Assembly (NCBI RefSeq): GCF_001730305.1
Contig: NZ_MIJY01000044.1
Coordinates: 1 to 64,000, forward strand
Length of the DNA: 64,000 nt
Reading direction: 5' to 3'
Source: Enterococcus termitis
GTDB lineage: Bacteria > Bacillota > Bacilli > Lactobacillales > Enterococcaceae
In this document: positions 1-8,192 of the stretch, one piece after another
Numbering within the stretch: the stretch's first letter is position 1
How the letters are laid out: the number at the start of each line of letters is the position of its first letter
Position numbers and translations under genes: made by a program
Notes under the pieces: model-generated
Databases searched by the model: none
What the model was told of the DNA's origin: nothing
The model's input: only the letters and a program-made list of their open reading frames with translations

Positions 1-11
1 AAGAAACAAGT

Positions 12-305
12 ATGGATGAATTGAAACGAGATCAGAAGAAGATCGAAATGAATCTACAAGACTTACAAGAAGAGTTACGACGAGGTTATCATACGCTGGC
101 CATGTTAAATGAAGATGTTGTTCGTGATGGAAATAGTGAAGGGCTTCGCATTCAACGAAGAAATGAAGAACAAGAACGTTTTTTTGTCCGTCAATTGCGA
201 GAAGCTGAAGATAATTTAACTACTAGTTATGCCGAGCAGCGAAAAATACTTGATAAAGAAACTGAAGAATTGTATAAAAAGAGGGGGGAAATTCCTTGGG
301 ATTGA
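12..305 (+). CDS. Small helical T7SS partner protein (Lap-like), possibly 5'-truncated
   Basis: A 97-residue, highly charged, almost entirely helical protein with no signal peptide or membrane segment. Small helical proteins of this kind sit directly upstream of LXG toxin genes and bind the LXG region to make it a secretion substrate. The charge pattern resembles the small helical protein at 10886-11212. The next gene starts inside its last codons (10-nt overlap), so the two are translationally coupled. The ATG at 12 has no visible ribosome site in the 11 bases available and the frame is open to the window edge, so the true start may lie upstream. The role is inferred from context. Confidence 0.6.
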   Translation: MDELKRDQKKIEMNLQDLQEELRRGYHTLAMLNEDVVRDGNSEGLRIQRRNEEQERFFVRQLREAEDNLTTSYAEQRKILDKETEELYKKRGEIPWD

Positions 306-1795
306 TTTATTCTAGCTCAGATTCTTCACAATTAATCTCTGCCTTACAGAAAAACATCCAAAGTGGCAAGGAAGCGTCCGAACAATTAAAATCTGGCAGT
401 CAACAGGTGATAGCTGCGGTAGACGGTAAAACATTGTCTGGAGCAGCTTACAAGGCTGGTAAAGGATTGTTTAGTGATTTAATTGTACCCACTATTAGCA
501 AAGTAACCTCTGCAATAGATAGCATTGAAAGTGAGTTACAGACCTACAGTTCCGCCGATGCGTTGGTTTCAGGTGAGGGGATATTGGATGAAGACAAATT
601 AAGGCAACAAATAGCCACGAAAAAAGCGATGAAAGCGTCTGTCGATGCTTCGGCAGCATTAGCTAGAACATTGTCTCGAAATAATCCTGTAGCAAAAGTA
701 TTGGACGCTTTATTAAACGTTCAATCCAATTTGGCTCGCATGTCGAATGATTACGAAGACGATATTCGAGAACTCGAAAAGAAATTAGAGAAACTACACA
801 CCTTTTCTTCCCAAACAAACGGCTTGTTCAGTAAGAGTTTGAATGACATGAAAGTGGCCATGCAAAATTGTTTAATTTTAGAGAATACAGTAGTGAATAG
901 TGACGGCTCGTACTCTTTGCCAGAAGGAGTCGATAAAAGTTGGTTTAATCAATTGAAAAAAGCAAGTGATTTAAACGGGCTCACAGGAGATAAGCAACCG
1001 GATGTAGGAAATCGGGAATATAAATTAATTGATTTAGGGTATGGAAAAATATGGCTTTGGGTAGAAAAAGGAAAAACGACAGCCACGTCAGAAGATATTG
1101 CGGTAAGTTTGGCGTATAATGAATGGTTGAGTCGTATGATTGCAAAACATGGTCTAGGATTTGTTCAAGGGGATCGTGGAAAAGGAATGGACGAGTTATT
1201 CTATGAACAAAATGCGACGTTGATAAAAGAACTTTCAACAGGGATCGATAGTGTGACCGGGAAAAAATTAACAACAGCCGAAAAATTAGGGAAAGCATCG
1301 TTATTGGCAAATGGGTTAATCACAATGGGCGTGATGGTTAAAGGGGTTGTGAAAGTATCTACTCCCAAAAATAGTCCATCTAATAAGAATACAGTTATTC
1401 AAGGAAGTAAGAATGGAAAGAATTATACGCTAGATAAAAATAAGAGTAATGTAAATAAATCGTATAAGAAAGCCAGTGGGGCTGGAAAAATATTGGATAT
1501 TAATATTAAAAAGTTTGAAATTAAGAATAAACATTTGAATAGTTCAACTGCTAAGAGAGCTAGAAAGTTTAATGTGTCTTCAGCAGAAGAAGCTAATAAA
1601 ATAGTTCAAGATGCATTAAAAAATGGAAAACTTGTAGAAACTATACCAAATGGAGTAGGGAGCCAAGGACAAAATTCTTTTTCTAGTATTATTGATACAG
1701 GGAAAGTTATTGGAACCAAAGGGGAAACACATATAAAGATAGTTTATGATGAATTAAAAAATGTGTGGACTACTTATCCTGTCCCAAAACCTTAA
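296..1795 (+). CDS. LXG-domain polymorphic toxin (type VII secretion effector)
   Basis: A 499-residue protein. Residues 1-210 are a long helical region of the LXG type, with a typical opening (SSSDSSQLISALQ) and heptad-rich helices that guide export by the Esx/type VII system. Residues 335-355 are hydrophobic and glycine-rich. The last ~125 residues, after an Asn/Lys/Ser-rich linker, are a separate C-terminal domain ending in a beta-rich stretch (HIKIVYDELKNVW, then TTYPVP). That is the expected place for the toxic activity, but I cannot assign it to a named family; a small nuclease fold is a guess. The TTG at 296 is chosen because a G-rich ribosome site (AGGGGGG) lies 7 nt upstream. The probable immunity gene follows after 17 nt. 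Confidence 0.8.
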   Translation: MGLIYSSSDSSQLISALQKNIQSGKEASEQLKSGSQQVIAAVDGKTLSGAAYKAGKGLFSDLIVPTISKVTSAIDSIESELQTYSSADALVSGEGILDEDKLRQQIATKKAMKASVDASAALARTLSRNNPVAKVLDALLNVQSNLARMSNDYEDDIRELEKKLEKLHTFSSQTNGLFSKSLNDMKVAMQNCLILENTVVNSDGSYSLPEGVDKSWFNQLKKASDLNGLTGDKQPDVGNREYKLIDLGYGKIWLWVEKGKTTATSEDIAVSLAYNEWLSRMIAKHGLGFVQGDRGKGMDELFYEQNATLIKELSTGIDSVTGKKLTTAEKLGKASLLANGLITMGVMVKGVVKVSTPKNSPSNKNTVIQGSKNGKNYTLDKNKSNVNKSYKKASGAGKILDINIKKFEIKNKHLNSSTAKRARKFNVSSAEEANKIVQDALKNGKLVETIPNGVGSQGQNSFSSIIDTGKVIGTKGETHIKIVYDELKNVWTTYPVPKP

Positions 1796-1812
1796 GATAG
1801 GAGATAAGCAAA

Positions 1813-2199
1813 GTGATTGATAGACAAATAACAAATATTTTACAATCGTATAAAAAACAACAAATATTTAAAATAGAGGACTTCTTACTTTCAGAAATTG
1901 ATGAAGATAATTTACAAGAAACAATAGATTTTGTAGTTTCTGATGATGTTAGTAAGAAATCTAATTTTAGTGACGAATTATATGATGGGTACGAGTACGA
2001 AGGTGTATTTTTAGAAGGTAATCAATATTTATTATCTAGCTCAGAAGGAAAAGTGATGATAATTGATATGTTAAGTGAGGCTCATGGTGTTAATATAAAA
2101 GATACACGAGTTCAATTTGATGAAGAAAATTTTATCAAACTAATTACTAACAAAAAAGAAATTCTTAATTGGATTAAAAATTATAAAATAGACAAATGA
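1813..2199 (+). CDS. Probable immunity protein for the upstream LXG toxin
   Basis: A 128-residue acidic, cytoplasmic-looking protein without signal peptide or membrane helix. It follows the LXG toxin after 17 nt on the same strand, the standard position for the cognate immunity gene. GTG start with an AGGAG-type site (TAGGAGATAAG) upstream. Very AT-rich, like the 3' end of the toxin gene, which fits a toxin-tip/immunity module that was exchanged as a unit. No family recognised. A cytoplasmic immunity protein would suggest that the toxin acts inside the cell. Confidence 0.6.
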   Translation: MIDRQITNILQSYKKQQIFKIEDFLLSEIDEDNLQETIDFVVSDDVSKKSNFSDELYDGYEYEGVFLEGNQYLLSSSEGKVMIIDMLSEAHGVNIKDTRVQFDEENFIKLITNKKEILNWIKNYKIDK

Positions 2200-2403
2200 A
2201 TATAATAAAAAAGGCACTTTACTATCTGATTGGCGTCGGATAGTAAAGCCTTGACTAGTAAGGATGAACTCACTAATCAAGTTGCCAATAGCTAACAAAA
2301 AGCTCATTGTATTTATTGTACAAAAATTCAGAGGACTTTTTTAGTCTTTTTGAATGTTTCTTAAGTGTACAATTATTTCAGCTAGAAAATGTAAAAATTA
2401 TGA

Positions 2404-2446
2404 AACGGTATTAGTGAGGAAACAATCACTGATATCGTTTTTTCGT
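2404..2446 (+). terminator. Intrinsic terminator
   Basis: A 14-bp stem (AACGGTATTAGTGA pairing with TCACTGATATCGTT, two G-U pairs), an 8-nt loop and a run of six T. It closes the LXG/immunity transcript. A weaker inverted repeat (CTTTACTATC/GATAGTAAAG) lies at about 2212-2253. The rest of 2200-2699 contains only gene debris and the promoter of the next unit. Confidence 0.75.
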
Positions 2447-2473
2447 GTATCAAAAATTAAAGGAGTGAAAGAA

Positions 2474-2578
2474 ATGATTAAAACAGAAACTAAGCAACCA
2501 ATCAAAGAAATTAGCCACCAAGATATTTATAGGCAGCTAACTCTAGATAAGCTGCTTATACAATTTTTCTTTTCGTAA
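2474..2578 (+). CDS. Short ORF (34 codons), probably a gene remnant
   Basis: The ATG has a good ribosome site (AAGGAG, 9 nt upstream) directly after a terminator. The reading frame stops after 34 codons. The same frame, interrupted by several stops, continues in protein-like composition to about 2710 (VESYINREYDYKDVKKQING), which suggests a decayed small gene rather than a functional peptide. No family recognised. Confidence 0.25.
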   Translation: MIKTETKQPIKEISHQDIYRQLTLDKLLIQFFFS

Positions 2579-2699
2579 AAAAATTAGATAAGATAGAAAA
2601 GACTTGTATTATTTGCTAAAGTTGAATCTTATATTAATCGAGAATATGACTATAAAGACGTTAAAAAGCAAATAAACGGATGTGGTAGTAAAACTTTAA

Positions 2700-2728
2700 T
2701 TGACAGGAAGTAAACAGATTGTTATAAT
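2700..2728 (+). promoter_or_regulatory. Consensus sigma-A promoter of esxA copy 1
   Basis: Perfect -35 TTGACA (2700-2705) and perfect -10 TATAAT (2723-2728) with a 17-nt spacer, 38 bp upstream of the esxA start. The same block (AAAACTTTAATTGACAGGAAG) precedes the second esxA copy. Confidence 0.85.
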
Positions 2729-2765
2729 TTTGTTATATCATGTTTTACAAAAAGGAGAGAATAGT

Positions 2766-3062
2766 ATGTCAGGAGCAATTTCAGTCACACCCGAACAACT
2801 CAAATCACAAGCAAAAGTCTACACGCAATCGCAACAACAAATTCAAGATGCGATCCGTAAAGTAAACTCAATGAATCAACAGATCGCTCAAGAATGGAAA
2901 GGTCAAGCGTTTCAATCGTACTTAGAGCAATACAATCAGCTAGAAGGTAACGTGAAAAAAATGGAAGAACTACTTATTAGCATTAATAGTCAATTAAACA
3001 AATATGCGGATACAGTGGCACAACGTGATCAACAAGACGCTAGTTCTTTTGGTTTAAACTAA
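2766..3062 (+). CDS. esxA: EsxA-like WXG100 protein, copy 1
   Basis: A 98-residue WXG100 protein: two helices joined by the W-x-G turn (W44-K-G46), with a C-terminal end (DQQDASSFGLN) closely like that of staphylococcal EsxA. WXG100 proteins are secreted as helical hairpin dimers by the type VII system and are needed for export of the larger effectors. The ATG at 2766 follows AAGGAGAGAA. The protein is identical over all 98 residues to the one at 8261-8557, and the promoter and terminator are also duplicated. No secretion-machine gene is adjacent, so this looks like an effector-island copy rather than the core-locus gene. Confidence 0.9.
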   Translation: MSGAISVTPEQLKSQAKVYTQSQQQIQDAIRKVNSMNQQIAQEWKGQAFQSYLEQYNQLEGNVKKMEELLISINSQLNKYADTVAQRDQQDASSFGLN

Positions 3063-3079
3063 AAAATATATTGACGTCA

Positions 3080-3116
3080 AAAGCGTTAGTGCAAAGTCTT
3101 GCGCTAACGCTTTTTT
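3080..3116 (+). terminator. Terminator or attenuator between esxA copy 1 and the immunity array
   Basis: An 11-bp stem (AGCGTTAGTGC with GCGCTAACGCT, one G-T) followed by six T. It lies directly upstream of the ribosome site of the next gene with no obvious separate promoter, so it would make the downstream array a read-through product of the esxA promoter, giving much less immunity/toxin transcript than esxA transcript. The same arrangement is present at 8573-8612. Confidence 0.75.
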
Positions 3117-3134
3117 AGTAAAGGAGTTTAACGT

Positions 3135-3548
3135 TTGAATAAGAAAAAAGCAGTTAAACTAGGAATGATTACAGGAGTTATCGTATTTTTAGGAATAATA
3201 GGTGTCTTAGGAGTGAAAAAGAAGGCAGAACCTTCAATAAAAGAAAAACAGCTTGCTTTTCTGAAAAAGCGCGAAAATGAAATGACAGACTTTATCAAAA
3301 ATCAAGATGATAAAATTTCAAAAGTTTATTACGATTGGTCTACTTTAGATGATGAAGTGGTCGAGAATGGACTACCTCAAGGTGGAGATGACATATTAAC
3401 GCTTAGAATAAAAGTAATTGATTATCATGATACTGATATAAATTCATTTGGATTTGCAGTAAGCCCTGACAATATAAACGATCCTGTTAAAATTAAAGAT
3501 ATGTACACAATAAATGCGGATTATAACTACTCCAAAGAAAACATTTAG
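3135..3548 (+). CDS. Membrane-anchored immunity protein paralogue 1 (lipase toxin immunity family)
   Basis: A 137-residue protein: positively charged N-terminus (MNKKKAVK), one transmembrane helix (about residues 8-27), then an extracytoplasmic domain. It is the first of six paralogues in this island (3135, 4030, 4915, 5796, 6984, 8631), all starting with TTG and sharing the anchor plus a conserved helix (KEKQ-AFLK-x-E-x-EM). The second half is divergent between copies. Only the last copy sits before an intact lipase toxin, which suggests that the family are immunity proteins acting outside the membrane. There is no lipobox cysteine. The pattern of the outer domain faintly recalls DUF1433/TipC-type small proteins; that assignment is tentative. 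Confidence 0.65.
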   Translation: MNKKKAVKLGMITGVIVFLGIIGVLGVKKKAEPSIKEKQLAFLKKRENEMTDFIKNQDDKISKVYYDWSTLDDEVVENGLPQGGDDILTLRIKVIDYHDTDINSFGFAVSPDNINDPVKIKDMYTINADYNYSKENI

Positions 3549-3549
3549 T

Positions 3550-4026
3550 ATGGCTAATTTAGAGCATGATTATAATATTTATGCAGATTTGGCACAAGGT
3601 GCCTATACAGGCAGACCTACACAATTTCCTTATGATAAAAATAAGTGGAATGAAGGGCAATTAGACAGCCGTAAAAAAAATGAGTCGTAAAATTTAATTT
3701 TTCAAATGCTAAAGATGCACATGGGAATAGTATTGCTTCCGTCTATTTACAACCAGATAATACCGTCAAAACAGTGACCGAAAAGAAGTTTTTTGGCAAA
3801 GATAAAGAATACCAAAAAGGGTTATTAACGGATGAAAAAGCAGGGTATAACTCATATTATGTTACGGATACTCCTGCTCTAAATACAGACATCAAACATA
3901 CGTATTTCGCTACTCGAGGAAGTGATGTTGTGTCTACAAAAAAACATTCAATTATTGGAAGAACAAGATAAAATTGAGTATTATGTCAATGCATTTGATA
4001 ATGTATCAATTAGCAAAGGGGGCTAA
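3550..4026 (+). pseudogene. Orphan lipase-toxin head, cassette 1 (frameshifted, catalytic core deleted)
   Basis: Starts MANLEHDYNIYADLAQGAYTGR, like the intact toxin at 9025, two bases after the immunity stop. One base is missing at about 3690 (GAGTCG where relatives have GAATCCG), which shifts the frame out of the conserved VKFNFSNAKDAHGNSI segment. After GSDVVST the sequence jumps to the QKNIQLLEEQ segment, removing the part that carries the GHSLG motif. It ends at the shared breakpoint after the EYYVNAFD segment, directly before the next immunity gene. It cannot make a lipase. Confidence 0.8.
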
Positions 4027-4029
4027 CCT

Positions 4030-4419
4030 TTGAATAAGAAAAGAGCAGTGAAACTAATCATATTAGTGGGAATTATTTTAATTTTTGGAACAATGAGCGT
4101 GTTAGGAGTAAAAAAAATAACCAAACCCTCAATAAAAGAAAAACAGCTTGCTTTTCTTAAAGAACATGAAGATGAAATGATTGAGTATATCGAAAAAGAC
4201 AGTGAATACGTACAACTAAAAAAATATAATTATAATTTAGATAGTATTGTTTTTAATTGGAATTCAGTAGCAGAAATCCAAAGTATGGCTTTTTCAGAAA
4301 AAAAATTAAGTATTGAAGTAGATATATTTGATAGAAATGAAAATAATTTGGATGGATTCGAAATTTATATTATACCAGATGATATTTCTGATCCTAAAAG
4401 AATTGAACTAATTGAATAG
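4030..4419 (+). CDS. Membrane-anchored immunity protein paralogue 2
   Basis: A 129-residue protein with the family's N-terminal anchor (residues 8-27) and outer domain. TTG start behind AAAGGGGG, a ribosome site formed by the last codons of the preceding orphan head (SISKGG). The outer half (residues 55-129) differs from its neighbours but keeps the closing IPDDISDP motif. No cysteine, so it is anchored by the helix and not as a lipoprotein. Immunity function is inferred from paralogy with the copy at 8631. Confidence 0.65.
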   Translation: MNKKRAVKLIILVGIILIFGTMSVLGVKKITKPSIKEKQLAFLKEHEDEMIEYIEKDSEYVQLKKYNYNLDSIVFNWNSVAEIQSMAFSEKKLSIEVDIFDRNENNLDGFEIYIIPDDISDPKRIELIE

Positions 4420-4437
4420 TTAGGAGGTAACCATTCT

Positions 4438-4911
4438 ATGGCAAATTTAGAAAACAAATCTAACATATATGCTGATTTAGCCCAAGGAGCATATACAGGC
4501 AGAGAAGAAGGTTTTATGTTTGCAAAACCAACAAAAGTTCAAAATAAAGAGCTAGAAGATGAAGGCTTCGCTAAGTACGAGTTTCCTAATGCAAAAGATG
4601 CGCATGGAAATAGTATAGATACGGTTTATTTACAAACAGATAACACCGTAAAAACAGTGACTGAAAAGAAGTTTTTTGGAGAAGATAAGGAGTATCAAAA
4701 AGGATTATTGACAGATGAAAAAGCATGCTATAACTCTTAATATCTAACCGATACCCCTGCTCTAAATACAGACACCAAACATACGTATTTCACGACTCAT
4801 GGAAGTGATGTTGTGTCTACACAAAAAAACATTCAATTATTGGAAGAACAAGGTAAAGTTGAGTATTACGTCAATACATTTGATAGTGTATCAATTAGCA
4901 AAGGGGGCTAA
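4438..4911 (+). pseudogene. Orphan lipase-toxin head, cassette 2 (nonsense codon, catalytic core deleted)
   Basis: Open from ATG 4438 (ribosome site TTAGGAGG) for 100 codons, then a TAA at 4738 where relatives have a tyrosine codon (NSY). The frame continues unbroken beyond it for about 56 more codons to a stop at 4909. The region between GSDVVST and QKNIQLLEEQ, including the lipase GHSLG motif, is deleted exactly as in cassettes 1 and 3. The residue 23-45 segment is unique to this copy. Confidence 0.8.
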
Positions 4912-4914
4912 CCT

Positions 4915-5328
4915 TTGAATAAGAAAAGAGCAGTGAAACTAATCATATTAACGGGAATTATTTTAATTTTTGGAACAATAAGCGTGTTAGGAGTGAAAAA
5001 GAAGGCAGAACCTTCAATAAAAGAAAAACAGATTGCTTTTCTTAAAGAACATGAAGATGAAATGACTGAATATATTAAAAAATACAGTTCTAAAAAGGAG
5101 ACAGTTACAATACACTGGGATACAGCTAAAGTAGACGAAAGTGTTGCGTTTTCTAAACCTATGTTAACTGTTGAGTTTGATATCAGTAACAGTTCTGAAC
5201 CAAAATATGATAATCAAGGGTATATACTTAGAATTGATACCGATATCGAAAAATTAAGCGATATCAATGAGTTACTGATTTTAAATGACCCAATATATTC
5301 TAATATTCAGGGGAAGAAAAATGGCTGA
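4915..5328 (+). CDS. Membrane-anchored immunity protein paralogue 3
   Basis: A 137-residue protein with the conserved single membrane helix (LIILTGIILIFGTISVLGV) and a distinct outer domain (VTIHWDTAKVDESVAF and following). TTG start with AAAGGGGG upstream. Its last codons overlap the start of the following orphan head by 8 nt (ATGGCTGA), the same overlap as between the intact immunity/toxin pair at 9025-9032, so the original coupling is preserved although the toxin part is dead. Confidence 0.65.
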   Translation: MNKKRAVKLIILTGIILIFGTISVLGVKKKAEPSIKEKQIAFLKEHEDEMTEYIKKYSSKKETVTIHWDTAKVDESVAFSKPMLTVEFDISNSSEPKYDNQGYILRIDTDIEKLSDINELLILNDPIYSNIQGKKNG

Positions 5329-5792
5329 TTTAGAAAATAGTAGTAATATATATGCAGATCTAGATCAAAGTGCCTATACAGGTCGTCCTAGACCGTTTCC
5401 CTATAATTCACTTTTAGGAAAACAGAAAAATAAAATTGATTCAAATGAATCCGTAAAATTTAATTTTTTAAATGCTAAAGATACACATGGAAATAGTATA
5501 GATACGGTTTATTTACAACCAGATAATACCGTCAAAACAGTCACTGAAAAAAGTTTTTTGGCAAAGATAAGGAGTATCAAAAAGGTTTATTGGCAGATGA
5601 AAAAGCATGCTATAACTCTTAATATCTAACCGATACCCCTGCTCTAAATATAGACACCAAACATACGTATTTCACGACTCGTGGAAGTGATGTTGTGTCT
5701 ACACAAAAAACATTCAATTATTGGAAGAACAAGGTAAAGTTGAGTATTACGTCAATGCATTTGATAGTGTGTCAATTAGCAAAGGGGGCTAA
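5321..5792 (+). pseudogene. Orphan lipase-toxin head, cassette 3 (frameshifts, nonsense codon, core deleted)
   Basis: Begins MADLENSSNIYADLDQSAYTGR. A base is lost in the A-run before the KKFFG segment (5546-5552), then the same Tyr-to-TAA change as in cassette 2 follows, then the same GSDVVST-to-QKN deletion with another one-base loss in the A-run. It ends at the common breakpoint with SVSISKGG and TAA. Shared lesions with cassette 2 show that these units arose by duplication of an already damaged unit, with later independent indels. Confidence 0.8.
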
Positions 5793-5795
5793 CCT

Positions 5796-6191
5796 TTGAA
5801 TAAGAAAAGAGCAGTGAAACTAATCATATTAACGGGAATTATTTTAATTTTTGGAACAATAAGCGTGTTAGGAGTGAAAAAGATGGCAGAACCTTCAATA
5901 AAAGAAAAACAGATTGCTTTTCTTAAAAAGCATGAAAATGAAATGAATGAGTATATTGAAAATAGTGCTGAATTTCAGATATCGAAAATTACTTATAACT
6001 GGGATAGTGTAACTGAGAATACAATAGGGAATGGTCTACCTAAAGGAGCAGGTAAGGTGATTCAAATATTTGGTTTTGTAAATAATCAAGAAAATTTAGA
6101 TTTTAGATTGGACCTTCAAATAGATGATAGTAACTTACCAGACCTAAATACTATCAAATATGGTCAACCATTAACTGACGAAGGGGAATGA
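5796..6191 (+). CDS. Membrane-anchored immunity protein paralogue 4
   Basis: A 131-residue paralogue with the same anchor. Its outer half (ITYNWDSVTENTIGNGLPKG...) resembles the last copy at 8631, including the GNG-PxGAG motif. TTG start after AAAGGGGG. One base separates its stop from the ATG of the following orphan head. The adjacent head still contains the lipase serine motif. Confidence 0.65.
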   Translation: MNKKRAVKLIILTGIILIFGTISVLGVKKMAEPSIKEKQIAFLKKHENEMNEYIENSAEFQISKITYNWDSVTENTIGNGLPKGAGKVIQIFGFVNNQENLDFRLDLQIDDSNLPDLNTIKYGQPLTDEGE

Positions 6192-6192
6192 C

Positions 6193-6980
6193 ATGGCTAA
6201 TTTAGAAAAAGATTATAATATATATGCTGATTTAGCACAAGATGCATATATCGGTAGGGAAAACAACTTTCCTTACAATGAATTAAAGCCTAGTCAACAA
6301 AGTAAATTAGATTCTAATAAGTCCGTAAAATTTAATTTTTCAAATGCAAAAGATACACATGGGAATAGTATTGATTCCGTCTATTTACAACCAGATAATA
6401 TCGTCAAAACAGTCACTAAAAAAAAGTTTTTTGGCAAAGATAAGGAGTATCAAAAAGGATTATTGACAGATGAAAAAGCATGCTATAACTCTTATTATTT
6501 AACCGATACCCCTGCTCTAAATACAGATACAAAACATACATCCTTCACATTCGTAGGAAGTGATGCTCTTCCTACGAATGTGAAGGATTTGACAAAAGGG
6601 TGGGCAGGAAATAATTTAAACAATTGGGTAGACAATAATCTCGTTTTTGCTGAAAAAGGTTATATTCCTCAAGCAAAACTAGTAATAGAAGCGATGCACC
6701 AAAAAATAGCAGAGATGAGAACAAAAGCGCCGAACGCCACCATGTCGATGACCGGACATTCATTGGGAACCATGGTCACGATTCAAGCTGTAGCCAATCT
6801 TCCAGCAAAAGATATAAACAAAATTGATAAAGTGATCTTATTTCAAGGACTTGATGCTCGTGAAAGTATAAATAAAATGTCTGAACAAGCGCAAAAAAAC
6901 ATTCAATTATTGGAAGAATAAGGTAAAATTGAGTATTGTGTCAATGCATTTGATAGTGTGTCAATTAGCAAGGGGGCTAA
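6193..6980 (+). pseudogene. Orphan lipase-toxin head, cassette 4 (242-codon ORF, truncated by a nonsense codon)
   Basis: The best preserved head: 242 codons open to TAA at 6919, where relatives have CAA (EEQ to EE-stop). Conserved sequence continues to the common breakpoint at about 6980. It contains GHSLG with the nucleophile Ser190, but ends before the segments that in the intact toxin hold the probable catalytic Asp (D252) and His (H291) and the targeting region. A truncated, inactive lipase is the likely product. It carries a perfect 20-bp inverted repeat at 6541-6587. Confidence 0.75.
6541..6587 (+). repeat. Perfect 20-bp inverted repeat inside orphan head 4
   Basis: TCCTTCACATTCGTAGGAAG (6541-6560), a 7-nt loop TGATGCT, and the exact reverse complement at 6568-6587. 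Other copies of the gene have only an imperfect palindrome here. The change looks like template-switch correction of a quasi-palindrome, altering the encoded residues around GSDALPTNVKDL. Confidence 0.85.
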
Positions 6981-6983
6981 CCT

Positions 6984-7394
6984 TTGAGTAAGAAAAGAGC
7001 AGTGAAACTAACCATATTAACGGGAATTATTTTAATTTTTGGAGCAATAAGCGTGTTAGGAGTGCAAAAAATGACCGAACCAACAGAAAAAGAAAAACAA
7101 ATTACTTTTCTCAAAGAACATGAAAGTGAGCTAACTGAATATATCAAAAATAGAAATCCTAAAAGTAAAATTTCAAAGGTAGATTATGAATGGAATTCAT
7201 TTAAAGTTGAAGATAGTGGGGCATTTACTCAAAAACTATATACTTTAAAAATTAATTTATATGACAGTAACAAAAATGAAATTGATGGTGGTGTTATTAC
7301 CATTATTCCAGATGATATAAATATGCCTTCAGAAATAAAAGAATTATCTACTAATAATTTCGATAGAGGGATAGGAGAAAAAAATAATGGCTGA
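6984..7394 (+). CDS. Membrane-anchored immunity protein paralogue 5
   Basis: A 136-residue paralogue: conserved anchor, then an outer domain (VDYEWNSFKVEDSGAF, later IPDDINMP) most like paralogue 2. TTG start after AAGGGGG. Overlaps the start of the next orphan head by 8 nt (ATGGCTGA). Shares the VQKMTEPTEKEKQ linker with the last copy at 8631, so this unit may be the closest relative of the active pair. Confidence 0.65.
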   Translation: MSKKRAVKLTILTGIILIFGAISVLGVQKMTEPTEKEKQITFLKEHESELTEYIKNRNPKSKISKVDYEWNSFKVEDSGAFTQKLYTLKINLYDSNKNEIDGGVITIIPDDINMPSEIKELSTNNFDRGIGEKNNG

Positions 7395-8150
7395 TTTGGA
7401 TAACTTCACCAATATTTATGCAGATTTGGCGCAAAGTTCTTATAACAACAGAAAAGACGGTGAAGGAAATATTTATAACTTTGCCAATGGTTTGACCGAT
7501 AGCCAAAAAAACAATTAGCAAAAGATCAATCGGTTAAATTTGATTTTTCTGGTTCACAAGATGCACATGGAAATAGTATAGATTCCGTCTATTTACAACC
7601 AGATAACACCGTAAAAACAGTGACCGAAAAGAAGTTTTTTGGAGAAGATAAAGAATACCAAAAAGGGTTATTAACGGATGAGAAAGCAGGGTATAACTCA
7701 TATTACGTTACGGATACCCCTACTCTAAATACAGACACCAAACATACGTATTTCACGACTCGTGGAAGTGATGGTGCTTCTACAGATGTAAAAAAAGGGT
7801 GGGCAGGCAATAATTTAAACGATTGGGTAAATAATAATGCATCCTTTGCAGTAGGAGAGGCCTATATCCCTCAAGCAAAACTAGTAATAGAAGCGATGCA
7901 CCAAAAAATAGCAGAGATGAGAACAAAAGCGCCGAACGCCACCATGTCGATGACCGGACATTCATTGGGAACCATGGTCACGATTCAAGCTGTAGCCAAT
8001 CTACCGGCAGGAGATATTGAGAAGATTGATAAGGTCATTTTATTTCAAGGTCCTGATGCGAGAGAGAGCATTAATAAGATGTCAAGACAAGCACAAGCGA
8101 ATATTCAACGGCTAGAAGAACAAGGGAAAATCGGGATTATGTCTACTTAG
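7387..8150 (+). pseudogene. Orphan lipase-toxin head, cassette 5 (frameshifted, keeps GHSLG)
   Basis: Opens MADLDNFTNIYADLAQSSY. A one-base deletion in an A-run at about 7506-7513 causes a stop (TAG at 7516), after which the conserved frame resumes (LAKDQSVKFDFSG) and runs to 8150. From about 7560 on it is almost identical to the intact toxin, including GHSLG and the LPAGDIEKIDKVILFQGPDA segment. Homology ends at EEQGKI, at the shared breakpoint, just before the second esxA unit. Confidence 0.8.
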
Positions 8151-8192
8151 GGTTTAAATAACGAATGAATGGATTTAATGCTAAAACTTTAA

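Larger units (their letters stand above)
3135..8150 (+). repeat. Five-unit tandem array of immunity gene plus orphan toxin head
   Basis: Unit starts at 3135, 4030, 4915, 5796 and 6984 (periods 895, 885, 881, 1188 and about 1170 bp). Conserved parts are the immunity anchor and the toxin segment from HGNSI onward; variable parts are the outer half of the immunity protein and toxin residues 23-60. Each unit joins the next at the same point, VSISKGG-TAA-CC-TTG. The sixth unit (8631-10578) is the only one with a complete toxin. Confidence 0.85.

Noticed and set aside
2212-2253. Inverted repeat after the LXG immunity gene considered as a plus-strand terminator
   Set aside because: The T-rich tract is on the wrong side for the plus strand and only a few T follow the right arm; the hairpin at 2404 is a better terminator.
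2354-2473. Longer N-terminal extension of the short ORF at 2474, starting at 2354
   Set aside because: It runs straight through the strong terminator hairpin at 2404-2446 and has no ribosome site, so it is unlikely to be translated.
6572-7965. Minus-strand open frames inside the lipase copies
   Set aside because: They are mirror frames of the conserved GHSLG region, appear in each paralogue for that reason, and lack ribosome sites.
3135-8150. Array considered as an insertion-sequence or integron cassette array
   Set aside because: No transposase, integrase, attC-like site or target duplication is seen; the unit joints are inside homologous coding sequence.
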